Source of the DNA: Cladocopium goreaui
Lineage: Eukaryota > Sar > Dinophyceae > Suessiales > Symbiodiniaceae
Assembly: GCA_947184155.2 (NCBI GenBank)
Contig: CAMXCT020000321.1
Coordinates: 204,001 to 268,000, forward strand
Reading direction: 5' to 3'
DNA: 64,000 nucleotides
The number at the start of each line of letters is the position of its first letter. Within the stretch, counting starts at the first letter, position 1. Shown one piece after another: positions 63,881-64,000 of the stretch. Both the position numbers and the translations under genes were made by a program. The notes beneath the pieces were generated by a model. That model saw nothing but the letters and a program-made list of their open reading frames with translations. It was not told the DNA's origin and made no database searches.

Positions 63881-64000
63881 TCATTCATCCAACTTCCGCT
63901 TCACAGAACTCCGACTTTGTTGTCTGCCGTGCTTTTCTTGCCGCCGACTTGCCTCCCATCTCTGAAAGATTTTTGCTCGATCAATGGCAGTCAAAGATTT
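63881..64000 (-). CDS. C-terminal end of a gene running off the window
   Basis: The minus strand is open from the window edge: KSLTAIDRAKIFQRWEASRR then QEKHGRQQSRSSVKRKLDE and TG A stop at 63881-63883. The strongly basic tail with VKRKLDE looks like a nuclear-localisation or RNA-binding end. Only 39 residues are visible, so the product is unknown. It shares the strand and intronless style of the block. Confidence 0.5.
   Translation of the reverse strand, partial: KSLTAIDRAKIFQRWEASRRQEKHGRQQSRSSVKRKLDE

Overview
The window looks like nuclear DNA of a dinoflagellate, most likely a coral-symbiont (Symbiodiniaceae-type) genome. This is an inference from genes split into short GT-AG exons all on one strand, a dense load of Ty1/copia, LINE and tRNA-derived SINE copies, abundant 9-12 bp micro-duplications, and a ubiquitin-like plus ankyrin protein. 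No rRNA, functional tRNA or CRISPR was seen. Many long open frames begin at GTG or TTG, so starts below were moved to ATG where possible.

1-24 kb: a one-directional (minus strand) series of ordinary genes. One is a single-exon Mu-type glutathione S-transferase (6514-7203). The rest are intron-rich genes recognised from phase-matched exons, including a coiled-coil gene (7664-9973), three more partial gene models and an EF-hand exon. Two large tandem duplications (601 bp and 405 bp periods) lie at 16.4-18.3 kb.

24-34 kb: an intact, very young Ty1/copia element (24039-31120) with 190 bp LTRs that look identical, a 5 bp target duplication and a single 2149-residue Gag-Pol. It carries a SAP domain and a fused C-terminal membrane segment. 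It sits beside (probably in the LTR of) an older decayed relative, followed by another retroelement remnant.

34-42.6 kb: a mosaic of nested repeats: degenerate satellites, two copies of a tRNA-derived SINE with poly(A) tails and long target duplications (one with its empty site preserved in a neighbouring duplicate), a short poly(A) retroposon family and a LINE RNase H fragment.

42.6-64 kb: a different kind of sequence: intronless, close-packed minus-strand reading frames, preceded by two diverged 1.85 kb repeat units. Frames include a glycosyltransferase-like protein, an alpha/beta-hydrolase, an SF1 helicase and an unknown frame packed as one unit (55.1-47.1 kb), a Ubl-ankyrin gene, two paralogous unknown proteins and several unknowns. 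Ten copies of a previously unrecognised RNA stem-loop (loop CAAGGACGU on the coding strand, with compensatory changes in two stems) lie in the leaders of most units and at none of the junctions inside the large unit. The first three frames of that unit are in one phase, separated only by UAG. This block is the best candidate for an undescribed element, integrated virus or gene-expression system.
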